A stretch of 64,000 nucleotides of DNA from Sporomusaceae bacterium (GTDB taxonomy: Bacteria > Bacillota > Negativicutes > UBA1444), in contig JAHDPL010000020.1 of NCBI GenBank assembly GCA_018434355.1, positions 118,255 to 182,254 on the forward strand. The letters run 5' to 3'. Every line of letters starts with the position of its first letter. Positions within the stretch are counted from its first letter, which is position 1. This document shows positions 26,576-35,625 of this stretch, piece after piece. The position numbers were made by a program, and so were the translations under genes. The notes beneath the pieces were generated by a model. It was not told the origin of the DNA. It saw only the letters and a program-made list of their open reading frames with translations, and searched no databases.

Positions 26576-27990
26576 AATCCACACTTCCTTTCGCGAATCG
26601 CCAGATGCGCCTGCTCGTAGGCGTACGCCGTCTGCAGCACCTGCGCTTCGGCGAACGGTTTCCCTTGGATCTGAAAGCCGATCGGCAGACCGTCATCGGT
26701 AAAGCCGCACGGTAGTGAAATGACCGGCAGGCCGTTGAAGTCGCCGAGTGAGGTCAGATACATCAGCACCGGGTTGGTGCGCGGGTCGACTGCGTCCGGG
26801 CCGAATTGCACCGTCTGCTCGCCGATCGGAAACGCCGGCATGATGACGGTCGGAGACAGGAAGACGTCGATCCCGCGATAAATCTCCGCCCATATCTGGC
26901 GGTCCTGCTGGCGCAGCCGCAGTGCTTTGATATAGGCCGAAGCCGGCAGATACTGTCCTTTTTCCAGCCGGTAACGGATGCTGGGGCCGTATTTTTCGCC
27001 GCATTGCTCCAGATGCTTTTCATGATAGGTATAGGCTTCCGACATCGTGATGATACTGCCGACGCTGAACGCGTCGCGCGTCGGATGCTTCAGCTCGCGG
27101 ATCACCGCGCCACCGGCTTCGAACCAATCCAGCACTTTCGCGAACGCCTGCGCCACGGTCGGCTGCAGCAGTCCGTTGTAATACTGCGGGCAGATGCCGA
27201 CCACCAGCCCTTTTACGTCGAGTGCCGCTTCGTTCAGCCCGGTTGTATAGTCTTCGCCCGGTACATCCGCCGAACCGGGATCGCCCGGATCATAACCGGC
27301 CAGCGTCGTCAACGCCGCCGCTGCATCCCAGACCGTCTTTGTCAGCGGTCCAGCGTGGTCCATCGACCAGCTGAGCGGAATCACGCCGCGCTTACTGACC
27401 CGACCATAGGTCGGCTTGAGTCCGACCACGCCGCAAAACGAAGCAGGAATCCGAATCGAACCGCCGGTATCGGTGCCAATGGAAAAGGTTGAACTGCCTG
27501 CCGCCACCGAAGCCGCCGAACCGCCGCTTGAGCCGCCGGTGACCCGATTCAGATCCCAGGGATTGCGACAGGGGCCGTAATGATCATTTTCATTGGTGGT
27601 GCCGTAAGCGAACTCATGCAGATTGTTCTTGCCGACCAAAATCGCGCCGGCTACCGCCAACCGGTCAATCGCCGCCGCATTCTGCGTCGGGATATGTTCG
27701 GCCAAAATCGCCGAACCGGCAGTCGTACGAATGCCTTTGGTAAAATACAGGTCTTTCGCGGAGTAGGGAATGCCGTGTAGCAAGCCCCGGTAGCGGCCCT
27801 GCAGGATTTCCTGTTCGGCCTGCCGGGCCGCCGTCAGCGCCGATTCGTCCAGCACTGAGATATAGGCGTTCACCAGCGGTTCGGTCTTTTTAATCCGGTC
27901 CAGACATTCACGGACCAGTTCCAGCGGCGAAACCTGTTTGGTTTTGATTAAGGGCGCCAGCTCTTCAACCGGCTTTTGCAGCAGGGACAT
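26566..27990 (-). CDS. Amidase-signature hydrolase (AtzE/GatA-like)
   Basis: 474 residues; start ATG 27990 preferred over the in-frame ATG at 28008 because AAAGGAG at ~27998-28004 fits it. The Ser-cisSer-Lys triad is intact: Lys in PYSAKDLYF, GGSSGGSAASVAAG, and the nucleophile in IGTDTGGSIRIPAS. With the AtzG-like gene overlapping its end it matches the AtzEG pattern, known from 1-carboxybiuret hydrolysis, although GatA-like alternatives cannot be excluded. Placed after a Urt-type transporter, it should deamidate an imported amide or ureide. Confidence 0.82.
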   Translation of the reverse strand: MSLLQKPVEELAPLIKTKQVSPLELVRECLDRIKKTEPLVNAYISVLDESALTAARQAEQEILQGRYRGLLHGIPYSAKDLYFTKGIRTTAGSAILAEHIPTQNAAAIDRLAVAGAILVGKNNLHEFAYGTTNENDHYGPCRNPWDLNRVTGGSSGGSAASVAAGSSTFSIGTDTGGSIRIPASFCGVVGLKPTYGRVSKRGVIPLSWSMDHAGPLTKTVWDAAAALTTLAGYDPGDPGSADVPGEDYTTGLNEAALDVKGLVVGICPQYYNGLLQPTVAQAFAKVLDWFEAGGAVIRELKHPTRDAFSVGSIITMSEAYTYHEKHLEQCGEKYGPSIRYRLEKGQYLPASAYIKALRLRQQDRQIWAEIYRGIDVFLSPTVIMPAFPIGEQTVQFGPDAVDPRTNPVLMYLTSLGDFNGLPVISLPCGFTDDGLPIGFQIQGKPFAEAQVLQTAYAYEQAHLAIRERKCGLWK

Positions 27991-28028
27991 CGCATCGTCT
28001 CCTTTCACGGGACCATTCTCTGCCCTTA

Positions 28029-28724
28029 TTATACCGTAAGATAACGCAAAATGACCTCGTCCGACAGTTCTTCCGTCGCGCCGGCAGCCACGATTTCGCC
28101 TTTTTGGATCACGATGAACCGGTCGGCCAGTTTTTTGGCGAATTTGAGGTTTTGTTCGACAATCACGATCGGGATCTGCATCGCCTGGTGAATCCGTTTC
28201 AAGATGTTGCCGATCTCCGCCACCACATTCGGCTGGATCCCTTCGGTCGGTTCGTCAAGCAGCAGCGCCTTGGGGTGGCTCATCAGCGCCCGGGCGATCG
28301 CCAGTTGTTGCTGCTGACCGCCGGACAGCACGCCGCCTTTGCGGTGCAGATGCTCCGGCAAAATCGGGAAATAGTCGAACACTTCTTCCAGCCGCGGCTT
28401 GATTTCCTTGGTGTGCGACAACGCGCCCAATTCGAGGTTTTCTTTCACCGTCAGGTTGGGGATGATCTCGCGGCCCTGCGGCACGTAGGCGATGCCGCTC
28501 TGGGCCCGTTCATAGGCTTTCATCGCCGTCAGATCGACCTTGTCCAGGCAAACCGCGCCGGTCTGCAGCGGCAACAGGCCGATCAGGCTTTTCAGCAGGG
28601 TGGTCTTACCAACGCCGTTGCGGCCGAGAATCGCCAATTTTTCGGTGGAATCGACTGCAAAAGAGACTTTATTGACGATGCGGCTTTTGCCGTAGCTGAC
28701 TGATACGCCCTTGACTTCCAACAT
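28029..28724 (-). CDS. urtE: ABC transporter ATPase, UrtE-type
   Basis: 231 residues from ATG 28724, two bases downstream of the urtD stop (an earlier in-frame start would overlap urtD). Walker A GRNGVGKTT, signature LSGGQQQQLAIARA, Walker B LLLDEPTEGIQP. The TEGIQPNVVAEIG stretch is characteristic of UrtE/FmdF rather than LivF. It energises import of urea or short amides at the inner membrane. Confidence 0.85.
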   Translation of the reverse strand: MLEVKGVSVSYGKSRIVNKVSFAVDSTEKLAILGRNGVGKTTLLKSLIGLLPLQTGAVCLDKVDLTAMKAYERAQSGIAYVPQGREIIPNLTVKENLELGALSHTKEIKPRLEEVFDYFPILPEHLHRKGGVLSGGQQQQLAIARALMSHPKALLLDEPTEGIQPNVVAEIGNILKRIHQAMQIPIVIVEQNLKFAKKLADRFIVIQKGEIVAAGATEELSDEVILRYLTV

Positions 28725-28725
28725 C

Positions 28726-29478
28726 CTACGCCACCGCCTCGTCGTCATCTTTCAGGTACACCTGCACCACTTTCGGATTGCGTTTGACTTCGGCGAACGA
28801 TCCCTCGGCCAGCACTTTGCCCTGGTGCAACACGCTGACGGTTTCGGCAATCTGCTCGACAAAATCGATGTCATGTTCCACGACGATTACCGTCTTGTCT
28901 TTCATCATCGTTTTGATCATTTCGCCGGTTTTGTAGGTTTCGTCAGCAGTCATGCCGGCAGTCGGTTCGTCCAGCGTGATCAGCTGCGGTTTCTGGGCAA
29001 TGACCATGCCCATTTCCAGCCACTGCCGCTCGCCGTGCGACAGCGAGGTGGAAACGACGTCGCGTTTACCGTACAGATTGATCTGATCGAGGATGGTCTT
29101 GATTTCATCGGAAATTGCCCGGTTTTTGCGGTACAGGAAGGTTTTCAGGATACTGCTGTGCCCGGCCAGCGCCACCTCGATATTTTCATACACGGTGAGA
29201 TAATCGAACAGGTTCGGCCCCTGAAACTTGCGCCCCACCTTATATTTGCCGGCGATTTCATGCGGATTGCGGCCGCTGATATCCGCTCCGCCCAGCAGCA
29301 CTTTGCCGGAAGTCGGCGCGGTTTTGCCTGTAATCATGTCGATGATCGTCGTCTTGCCGGCGCCGTTGGGGCCGATGATGACCCGCGTCTCGCCTTTGTC
29401 AACCGTCAGCGACACTTGATCCACCGCCAGAAACCCGCTGAAACTCACGCTGACATTTTGCAGTTCCAAAAACGCCAT
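28726..29478 (-). CDS. urtD: ABC transporter ATPase, UrtD-type
   Basis: 250 residues; ATG 29478. Walker A GPNGAGKTT, signature in SLSHGERQWLEMGM (SHG instead of SGG, as in UrtD), Walker B LITLDEPTAGMT and the H-loop VVEHDIDFV. Separated by three bases from the permease gene and translationally coupled to urtE. Confidence 0.85.
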   Translation of the reverse strand: MAFLELQNVSVSFSGFLAVDQVSLTVDKGETRVIIGPNGAGKTTIIDMITGKTAPTSGKVLLGGADISGRNPHEIAGKYKVGRKFQGPNLFDYLTVYENIEVALAGHSSILKTFLYRKNRAISDEIKTILDQINLYGKRDVVSTSLSHGERQWLEMGMVIAQKPQLITLDEPTAGMTADETYKTGEMIKTMMKDKTVIVVEHDIDFVEQIAETVSVLHQGKVLAEGSFAEVKRNPKVVQVYLKDDDEAVA

Positions 29479-29481
29479 GGC

Positions 29482-30585
29482 TTACACCTTGCCTTTCGCC
29501 GTGGCCAGTTCGCCGTCCATCAGGCCCAGTCCGTCGTCGCAACTCACGTCGCCCAGCTGACGGTCGACCCGACGGCAGTACTGCCAGTCCAGCAGCGTGC
29601 CGACCAGGCCCTTGGGAAAGAACATCACGACAGCCAGCATTGCCGCGCCGAGGATCAACAGCCAGACATTTTCAAAATGCTCGGACAGCAGGCTCTCCAG
29701 CCAGGTCACCAGAAAAGCGCCGATCATCGCGCCGGTCAGGTTGCCGCGGCCGCCCACCGCCAGCCAAACCAGCACGGCAGTGGAAAAGCCGACGCCGATA
29801 TTGGTTGGCGAGACGAACGAACCGATCGGAATATACATCATGCCGGCCAGTCCGGCGATCATGCCGGAGATAACGAAAATCGACAATTTGAACGCCGCCG
29901 GATTGAAGCCGAGGAATTGCAGCCGGCTTTCATTTTCCCGCACCGAGCGCAGGATCATGCCGAAGCGGCTGTTCGTCAGCCAGCGGCAGAACAGGTAGAC
30001 CAGCAGGCCAACCGCCAGCATCACATAGTAGTGTTCCAGCACCGATAGCGGCTCCTCGCCGATCGTCAGGGGCGGCAATCCGCTGATGCCATTCGCGCCG
30101 CCGGTGTATTTCTGCTGGTTGGTGAAAAACAGTTCGATCAGCGAAGCCAGCGACAAGGTGATGATGTTGAAGAACACTCCCTTGACCTTGCTGGTGAAGA
30201 TGAAGTAGCCGAGTAGTCCGGCCACCAGCCCCGGAATCAGCATGCCGAGCAGCACGGCGACCGGAGTATTGTGCAGAATCTGCATGAACCAGGGAACTTC
30301 AGTAACGCCAAAGCCGCTCATGAAGGCCGGCACCCCGTCGCGGGTCGCATACGACAGCGCCAGTACATAGCCGCCCAGCCCGAAAAACATCGCCTGGCCC
30401 AGGTTCATCAGGCCGGCCTTACCCCAGAGAATATCCAGCGACAGAGCAAACACAATATAAATGATGCATTTGCTCATCATCTCCACCCGAAACAGCGACG
30501 TCATCAGCGGAAACGAAACGAGAAACAACAACAACAGGATATCGATGGTTTTGTCCCAACCGACCGTCTTAACCTCTTTCAACAT
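29482..30585 (-). CDS. urtC: ABC transporter permease, UrtC/LivM-type
   Basis: 367 residues from ATG 30585, preferred to the GTG at 30594 because GAAGAGG ends eight bases before it. About ten membrane segments; the family loop LSLASLIELFFTNQQKYTGG and the EAA-like region ILRSVRENESRLQFLG are recognisable. The longer C-terminal cytoplasmic tail is as in UrtC. Confidence 0.82.
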   Translation of the reverse strand: MLKEVKTVGWDKTIDILLLLFLVSFPLMTSLFRVEMMSKCIIYIVFALSLDILWGKAGLMNLGQAMFFGLGGYVLALSYATRDGVPAFMSGFGVTEVPWFMQILHNTPVAVLLGMLIPGLVAGLLGYFIFTSKVKGVFFNIITLSLASLIELFFTNQQKYTGGANGISGLPPLTIGEEPLSVLEHYYVMLAVGLLVYLFCRWLTNSRFGMILRSVRENESRLQFLGFNPAAFKLSIFVISGMIAGLAGMMYIPIGSFVSPTNIGVGFSTAVLVWLAVGGRGNLTGAMIGAFLVTWLESLLSEHFENVWLLILGAAMLAVVMFFPKGLVGTLLDWQYCRRVDRQLGDVSCDDGLGLMDGELATAKGKV

Positions 30586-30590
30586 GCCGC

Positions 30591-31451
30591 TCACCTCTTC
30601 TCTGTTGTAAACAAGCCTTCCGGCTTGAATCGGATCAGTACGATAATCACCAGGAACACCAACACTTTGGCGGTGATCTCACTCATATAGCCAGCCATCA
30701 CGGTGACCGACTCGCTGATCACGACTGAGCTGGCGGCCGTGCCGGCGATCGAAGCGAAGCCGCCCAACACCACTGTCAGGAATCCATCCACGATATAATA
30801 AGAACCCATCGACGGCATTACACTCTTCACCGGCGCGATCAACGCGCCTGCCAAACCAGCCAGACCGGAGCCGCAGGCAAAGGTCAGCGTGTCGATCCGT
30901 GCGGTGTTGACGCCCAGGCACTGCGCCATGCTGCGGTTCTTCGTCACCGCCCGCAGCTGCATGCCGTACGGGGTTTTATAAAACAAAGCCAGCGTCACTG
31001 CCAGAATTGCTACGGCGACAAAAATCAGAAACAGATTGTAATGGGGGATCACGATGCCGCCGACATTAAAGCGCCCTTCCAGTGGCATGCCGACAAATTT
31101 GTCTTCCGGGCCGAACGCCATCCGGACCAGTTGTTGCAATATGATCGACAATGCGAACGTCGCTAGCAGAGTTTCGGCGACCTTGCCGTACAGCCGTCGG
31201 ATCAGCGTCAGCTCTATCAGCGCGCCGAGCAGCGCCGTCGCCAGAAATGCCATCAGCATCGATACAACGAACGGGGCATGAAACACCGTTGTTACGAAAT
31301 AAGTCACATAAGCGCCGATCATGATGAATTCGCCGTGGGCCATGTTGACCACATCCATCAGGCCAAAGATGATCACCAGTCCCAGCGCGGTGATAAACAG
31401 CATCGCCGAAACGCTGAGTCCATTGATACTTTGCGAGATTAACAGTTCCAT
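30591..31451 (-). CDS. urtB: ABC transporter permease, UrtB/LivH-type
   Basis: 286 residues; ATG 31451 with a GGAG site. Eight or so membrane segments; signatures LGLVIIFGLMDVVNMAHGE near the start and the cytoplasmic loop LRAVTKNRSMAQCLG. These match UrtB (short-chain amide/urea) closely. A hairpin with a T tail separates it from the binding-protein gene. Confidence 0.85.
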   Translation of the reverse strand: MELLISQSINGLSVSAMLFITALGLVIIFGLMDVVNMAHGEFIMIGAYVTYFVTTVFHAPFVVSMLMAFLATALLGALIELTLIRRLYGKVAETLLATFALSIILQQLVRMAFGPEDKFVGMPLEGRFNVGGIVIPHYNLFLIFVAVAILAVTLALFYKTPYGMQLRAVTKNRSMAQCLGVNTARIDTLTFACGSGLAGLAGALIAPVKSVMPSMGSYYIVDGFLTVVLGGFASIAGTAASSVVISESVTVMAGYMSEITAKVLVFLVIIVLIRFKPEGLFTTEKR

Positions 31452-31482
31452 CGCGCGTCACTCCTTTCCCCCTGCATGAGCT

Positions 31483-31533
31483 AAAAAAAGACAAAGCGCC
31501 TGCCACAAGCGGAGCAATTCGCTCGTGACAGGC
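31483..31533 (-). terminator. Terminator-like hairpin between urtA and urtB
   Basis: On the minus strand arms at 31533-31520 and 31511-31498 pair over 14 positions with three mismatches, followed after GCTTTGTC by seven Ts (31489-31483). It probably lowers transcription of the membrane genes relative to the binding protein. Confidence 0.65.
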
Positions 31534-31575
31534 ACACCTCATTGTGTCAGTTGACTATTGTTTTAGCTAAGTTGT

Positions 31576-32769
31576 TTACAGTTCCGGTTTGACCAGGGCG
31601 TTCGAGCTGTAGACGATTTCAAACATGCCGTCCGGCTTGATCTTGCCGATCCGCGACTGCAACCAAGTGTGGTTGTTAGTCGGGTCGACCTTGATTTTGC
31701 CTTGCGGCGAGTCGACTTCCAGTCCCTTGAAGGCGCTGATCAGCGTCGGTCCGTCATATTTTTCCGCTTTTTCCAGTGCTTTGGCCAGCAGATATACGCC
31801 ATGGTAGGCGCCTTCGGCCAGATTGGTCACGGTGGTGTTGTCGGCAAATTTGCTGTTGTAAGCAGCGACAAACTTCTTGCTTTCCGGCGTATCGACGACC
31901 TGGAAGTAGGAGAAGGAACTGTAGTGGCCGGCTGCCGCGGCTGCGCCGATGCCCTTGACTGTCGCTTCATGCGTGGCGATCGAGCAGATCGGCATGTCTT
32001 TGGCTGACAGTCCATATTGTTGATACTGCTTGTAGAACGGCACCACACTGTCGCCGGCCACTGCCGAGAAAATCACATCCGGTTTGGCCTGTTTGATTTT
32101 ATTGATCAGCGAGGAAAACTCAGTATGTCCAAGCGGCACGAACTCTTCGCCGACGATCTGGCCGCCGGCTTTTTCCAGCATTGCTTTGGCTTTCTTGACG
32201 CTGGTGACGCCAAACACATAATCGGAACCGACGAAGAAGACTTTCTTGCCGAGGTTTTTCACGATCCAGGGAATGAAGTCGGCGCTTTGCTGGCTGGGCA
32301 CCGAATTGGTGTAAATTACGTTGGGCGAGGGTTTTTCGCCTTCATAGTAGGTGTTGTACACCAGCACCGATTTGTTGCGTTCCACATCGGGAATGACCGC
32401 CAGGCGAGAGGCCGAGGAGTTGGTGCCGACGGTGGCCACGACTTTATCCTGCAAAATCAGTTTCTTGATTTTTTCGGTCGCTTTGGCCGGGTCGGAAGCA
32501 TAGTCCTCGAACACGGGAATCAGTTTCTTGCCTTTGACGCCGCCGGCGGCGTTGATTTCATCGATCGCCAGCTTGGCTGCATTCAGCATCGGTTTTTCCG
32601 AGATCGAGAAAGGACCGGTGGTGGAATAGAGCACGCCGATCTTGATGCCTTCGGCAGCGGCAGGCGCCGAAGCAGCGTCAGGCGCTTTCTCCGCTTTACC
32701 GCAGCCGGCGAGAAGGCTGACTGCCATGACCAAAACCAATAATCCCGTGAACCATTTTGTGTTCCGCAT
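31576..32769 (-). CDS. urtA: Urea/amide-type substrate-binding lipoprotein
   Basis: 397 residues from ATG 32769 with GGGAGGAAA upstream; a longer frame lacks a ribosome site. Lipoprotein signal peptide with lipobox SLLAGC, followed by an Ala-rich linker. Type I binding fold; the stretches VLVYNTYYEGE, FVGSDYVFG, VPLGHTEFSS and AGDSVVPFYKQY recall UrtA/FmdD/AmiC. Highest in the operon and flanked by terminator-like hairpins on both sides, as expected for a binding protein made in excess. Confidence 0.85.
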   Translation of the reverse strand: MRNTKWFTGLLVLVMAVSLLAGCGKAEKAPDAASAPAAAEGIKIGVLYSTTGPFSISEKPMLNAAKLAIDEINAAGGVKGKKLIPVFEDYASDPAKATEKIKKLILQDKVVATVGTNSSASRLAVIPDVERNKSVLVYNTYYEGEKPSPNVIYTNSVPSQQSADFIPWIVKNLGKKVFFVGSDYVFGVTSVKKAKAMLEKAGGQIVGEEFVPLGHTEFSSLINKIKQAKPDVIFSAVAGDSVVPFYKQYQQYGLSAKDMPICSIATHEATVKGIGAAAAAGHYSSFSYFQVVDTPESKKFVAAYNSKFADNTTVTNLAEGAYHGVYLLAKALEKAEKYDGPTLISAFKGLEVDSPQGKIKVDPTNNHTWLQSRIGKIKPDGMFEIVYSSNALVKPEL

Positions 32770-32803
32770 GTTGTTTTCCTCCCTGTACTTTGTGTTTAAA
32801 GCT

Positions 32804-32838
32804 AAAAAAAGAGACCTTGTTCGCGTGAACAAAGCCTC
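32804..32838 (-). terminator. Terminator-like hairpin just upstream of urtA
   Basis: On the minus strand arms 32838-32827 and 32822-32811 pair (ten of twelve positions) with a four-base loop, followed by seven Ts (32810-32804). It ends trmO transcription or attenuates urtA, whose ATG lies only 35 bases on. The tail CTTTTTTTAGC is identical to that of the hairpin at 31483-31533. Confidence 0.65.
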
Positions 32839-32937
32839 ATTGCTTTTTCGGGTCGTTTAATTGTTTATGATTATAGCACCGGCAAAAAACGAATACAATA
32901 GAATGAATAACAAAGTCTTCTGTGCCGACGCACAGTG

Positions 32938-33423
32938 TCACTTCGCAAATCGGCCATCATCTTTCGTTTCATTCAACTTGTGCAGATTGTCGGCAAGCCA
33001 GCCGACGCGTTCGGCTTCTCTGCAATCGAACTGGCCGATATAAGGTTTGATATCCAGCACCGGCGTCTGGTCCAACATGTCCACACCGCGAACTCGTAAC
33101 AGTCGCCCTTCCACCTTATCCAAGCGCACGACCGAAAACCCGATCGGATTGGGACGGGCCGGCGACCGCGTCGCAAATATGCCATGCAGTTCATTTTCCA
33201 AGAACGGCTTAACAAGCAAGCCGGCCGGTTGAACGCGATGGAGATGATACAACAGAATCAGATGCGAAAAGCCTTCAATATCTTTTAAACCATCACTGTA
33301 CTGAGGATATATTTCCACCACAGCCTCAACATCGGCTGCTGCAGCGCCAGACGCTTGAATAGGCGTTCCGGCCGGCTCCGTAAATGGCGAATGTACAACA
33401 CCGATAGCCGCATATTGAATCAC
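32938..33423 (-). CDS. trmO: tRNA (N6-threonylcarbamoyladenosine37-N6)-methyltransferase TrmO
   Basis: 161 residues, typical for the UPF0066/YaeB/TsaA family. Signatures: IGVVHSPF at the start and the SAM-binding region FATRSPARPNPIGFSVVRL. It methylates t6A37 of certain tRNAs in the cytosol. In archaea and anaerobes this family is often found among metal and cofactor genes, as here beside the NifX/ATPase group. Confidence 0.88.
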   Translation of the reverse strand: MIQYAAIGVVHSPFTEPAGTPIQASGAAAADVEAVVEIYPQYSDGLKDIEGFSHLILLYHLHRVQPAGLLVKPFLENELHGIFATRSPARPNPIGFSVVRLDKVEGRLLRVRGVDMLDQTPVLDIKPYIGQFDCREAERVGWLADNLHKLNETKDDGRFAK

Positions 33424-33464
33424 TGTATCACCTCAACAGTTTTATTGCTTTGCCGCTTCACCAA

Positions 33465-33881
33465 TCAAGCAGTCGACCTCGAACCGCCACCCTGGTTATT
33501 GCCCTGACGCCTACGATAATAGTGCTCTACCGCGTTTTTCAGCGCCGTAGCCCCTAAGACCGAACAATGCAGTTTGTGTTCCGGCAACCCGTCTAGGGCT
33601 GCCACAATATCCTGATCGGTGATCGCAGCGGCTTCTTCCAGCGTCTTGCCTTTCGCCAGTTCCGTGGTCACGCTGCTTGAGGCCACTGCCGCCACGCAGC
33701 CGTCCACCAGAAAACTGATGTCGCTAATCCGGTTGTCCGACACCTTGATAAAAATCGCCAAAAAATCGCCGCAGCCCGGCTCACCGCTCGATCCTACCGC
33801 ATCAGCGTCCGGCATATCGCCGACATTTCGCGGCTGCATAAAATGCTCGATGGTCTTGTCTGAAAACGACGCACAATACAC
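33465..33881 (-). CDS. NifU/IscU-like iron-sulfur scaffold
   Basis: 138 residues; GTG 33881 preceded by AGGAGG. All three scaffold cysteines are in place: GEPGCGDF, VDGCVAAVASSS and HKLHCSVLG, with the Asp after the first. The short C-terminal tail is rich in Arg and Gly. It would assemble Fe-S clusters, probably for the two ferredoxin-type ATPases upstream in the operon; no IscS gene lies nearby. Confidence 0.85.
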   Translation of the reverse strand: MYCASFSDKTIEHFMQPRNVGDMPDADAVGSSGEPGCGDFLAIFIKVSDNRISDISFLVDGCVAAVASSSVTTELAKGKTLEEAAAITDQDIVAALDGLPEHKLHCSVLGATALKNAVEHYYRRRQGNNQGGGSRSTA

Positions 33882-33899
33882 TCTTACGCCTCCTGATTA

Positions 33900-34775
33900 T
33901 TATACACCGGTTATTTCACCAGACAACATTCGCATCGTCCTGGCATAAACCTCTTTCACCGCGCTACCTGCCGAGCATTCAACATCCACGATGCTTTTTC
34001 CCTGGTTGACCGCTTCCACCACCTTGGCGTCAAAAGGGATCTTGCCGACAAAAGGAATGCCCATGTTTTGGCAATACGTCACGATTGCTTCGGTTTTATC
34101 AAAGTTGGTATTGTATTTGTTGATGCAAACAGCAATCTCTGTATCAAATCCCTGGGTAGTCTTGATAATGCGCTCCATATCGCTGATGCCGGAAACCGAA
34201 GGTTCCGCCACGATCAACACCATGTCCGTGCCGCTGAGCGAGGCAATGACAGGGCAACCGATGCCTGGCGATCCGTCGATAATCGCCAAACTCACTTCCG
34301 GCGCGGCGGCTTTCATTTGTTTTTTCACTTCGGTCACCAGCAGCCCGGAGGTACCGCTGCCCATTTTAAGCTGCGCCGTGGAAAACACCGCATCATCCGA
34401 ATAAAGCATCAAATCGCCGGCAACCGCGTCCACAAGCCGAATCGCGCCGACCGGACAAATACTTTCACAGACCCCGCAGCCTTCGCAGGCAAATTCATCC
34501 ACCGTATAGTGAAAGTCCGGATCGATAGCTTCAAACCGGCAGTTTTGCCGGCACAAATCGCATTTTACGCACAAATCCGTGTTGATTTGCGCCTTGGGCA
34601 TGCCGAAGTAATCGGTCCGCTGCGGCGATGCAGCTTGCGCCATCAGCAAGTGCAGGTTCGGCGCATCCACGTCGCAGTCTGCATAGGCCCTGGCATTCGA
34701 AAGTTTGATAAATGCGCCAGCGACCGTTGTTTTGCCGGTACCGCCTTTACCGCTAAGAATGAGCAGTTGTTTCAC
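33900..34775 (-). CDS. MinD-type ATPase with inserted ferredoxin domain (second of pair)
   Basis: 291 residues. Deviant Walker A SGKGGTGKTT at the N-terminus; an inserted 2[4Fe-4S] ferredoxin domain at ~60-120 with CVKCDLCRQNC and CEGCGVCESICP; then the switch region LAIIDGSPGIGCP. Its start overlaps the end of the preceding, related gene. Such ATPase pairs occur in the Desulfovibrio ORP locus (Orp3/Orp4), where they help assemble a metal-sulfur protein; that role is inferred here. Confidence 0.85.
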   Translation of the reverse strand: MKQLLILSGKGGTGKTTVAGAFIKLSNARAYADCDVDAPNLHLLMAQAASPQRTDYFGMPKAQINTDLCVKCDLCRQNCRFEAIDPDFHYTVDEFACEGCGVCESICPVGAIRLVDAVAGDLMLYSDDAVFSTAQLKMGSGTSGLLVTEVKKQMKAAAPEVSLAIIDGSPGIGCPVIASLSGTDMVLIVAEPSVSGISDMERIIKTTQGFDTEIAVCINKYNTNFDKTEAIVTYCQNMGIPFVGKIPFDAKVVEAVNQGKSIVDVECSAGSAVKEVYARTMRMLSGEITGV

Positions 34776-35625
34776 GCCGCACCTCCTCCATCACCCGCAA
34801 CAGTAGCCCAGCGAACAAATCCCTATATTTCGGCTGTTCACGCACTAAAATCCGCGCGTTTGAGTTAATCGCGCCGATTTCCGCCGCAAACGGAATTCTG
34901 CCTAAAATCTGAATTTCATTTTCTCGGCAGAACGTTTCTGCCGGATTATTTCCGGGCAGACATTTGTTCAGCACCGCCCCGAACGGCTTGTCAAACAGTT
35001 TGACCAGTTCATGCACCATGCTGAAATTGTGAACGCCGAACAACGTCGGCTCCGCGACCAGAATGCAGTAATCCGCATCCTTGATGCTTTCCATCACGAT
35101 ACATGCGCTGCCGGGCGGACAATCGATCATCGCGATTTCGGTTTCACCGACAGGCGCGTTAAGCAACTGCTTGATGATCGGGATTCCCGATGATTCCCCT
35201 GTATTCAACACACCGGTAAGCACCGACACGGTTTCCGAAACGCCGCTTTGGATCTCACCGATGACTTTGTCTTTCTCGGCGAGCGCTTTTTCAGGACAAA
35301 ATAACACACAGCCGCCGCAGGAGTGGCAGACGGTTTCAAACACTTTCAAACGCCCGCCAATGTATGCCAGTGCATTGAATTTGCAGAAATCGACGCAAAC
35401 CCGGCAACCGTTGCACTTGCTTTCATCCACCACCGGTATTTTGACGCTGATTTTTTTCACCGCAACGTCCTGTGGCTTAAAAAACAAGTGCCCATTTGGT
35501 TCTTCCACGTCACAGTCAATATATACGGCCTGCGGCGCTGCCGCCGCCAAGTTGACTGAAACCAGCGTCTTGCCGGTGCCGCCCTTGCCGCTAAGCACGG
35601 CGATTTTCAGACTATTTCCCGCCAT
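34753..35625 (-). CDS. MinD-type ATPase with inserted ferredoxin domain (first of pair)
   Basis: 290 residues from ATG 35625, which overlaps the end of the NifX-like gene; upstream in-frame ATGs at 35643 and 35649 are possible but no start has a good ribosome site, so translation is probably coupled. Deviant Walker A SGKGGTGKTL, ferredoxin cysteines CNGCRVCVDFC and CHSCGGCVLFCP, switch AMIDCPPGSAC. Paralogue of the following gene. Confidence 0.82.
   Translation of the reverse strand: MAGNSLKIAVLSGKGGTGKTLVSVNLAAAAPQAVYIDCDVEEPNGHLFFKPQDVAVKKISVKIPVVDESKCNGCRVCVDFCKFNALAYIGGRLKVFETVCHSCGGCVLFCPEKALAEKDKVIGEIQSGVSETVSVLTGVLNTGESSGIPIIKQLLNAPVGETEIAMIDCPPGSACIVMESIKDADYCILVAEPTLFGVHNFSMVHELVKLFDKPFGAVLNKCLPGNNPAETFCRENEIQILGRIPFAAEIGAINSNARILVREQPKYRDLFAGLLLRVMEEVRRETTAHS

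Noticed and set aside
28711..30048. 445-codon plus-strand frame opposite the urt genes
   Set aside because: Spans two real genes on the other strand; His/Gln/Arg-rich and without motifs.
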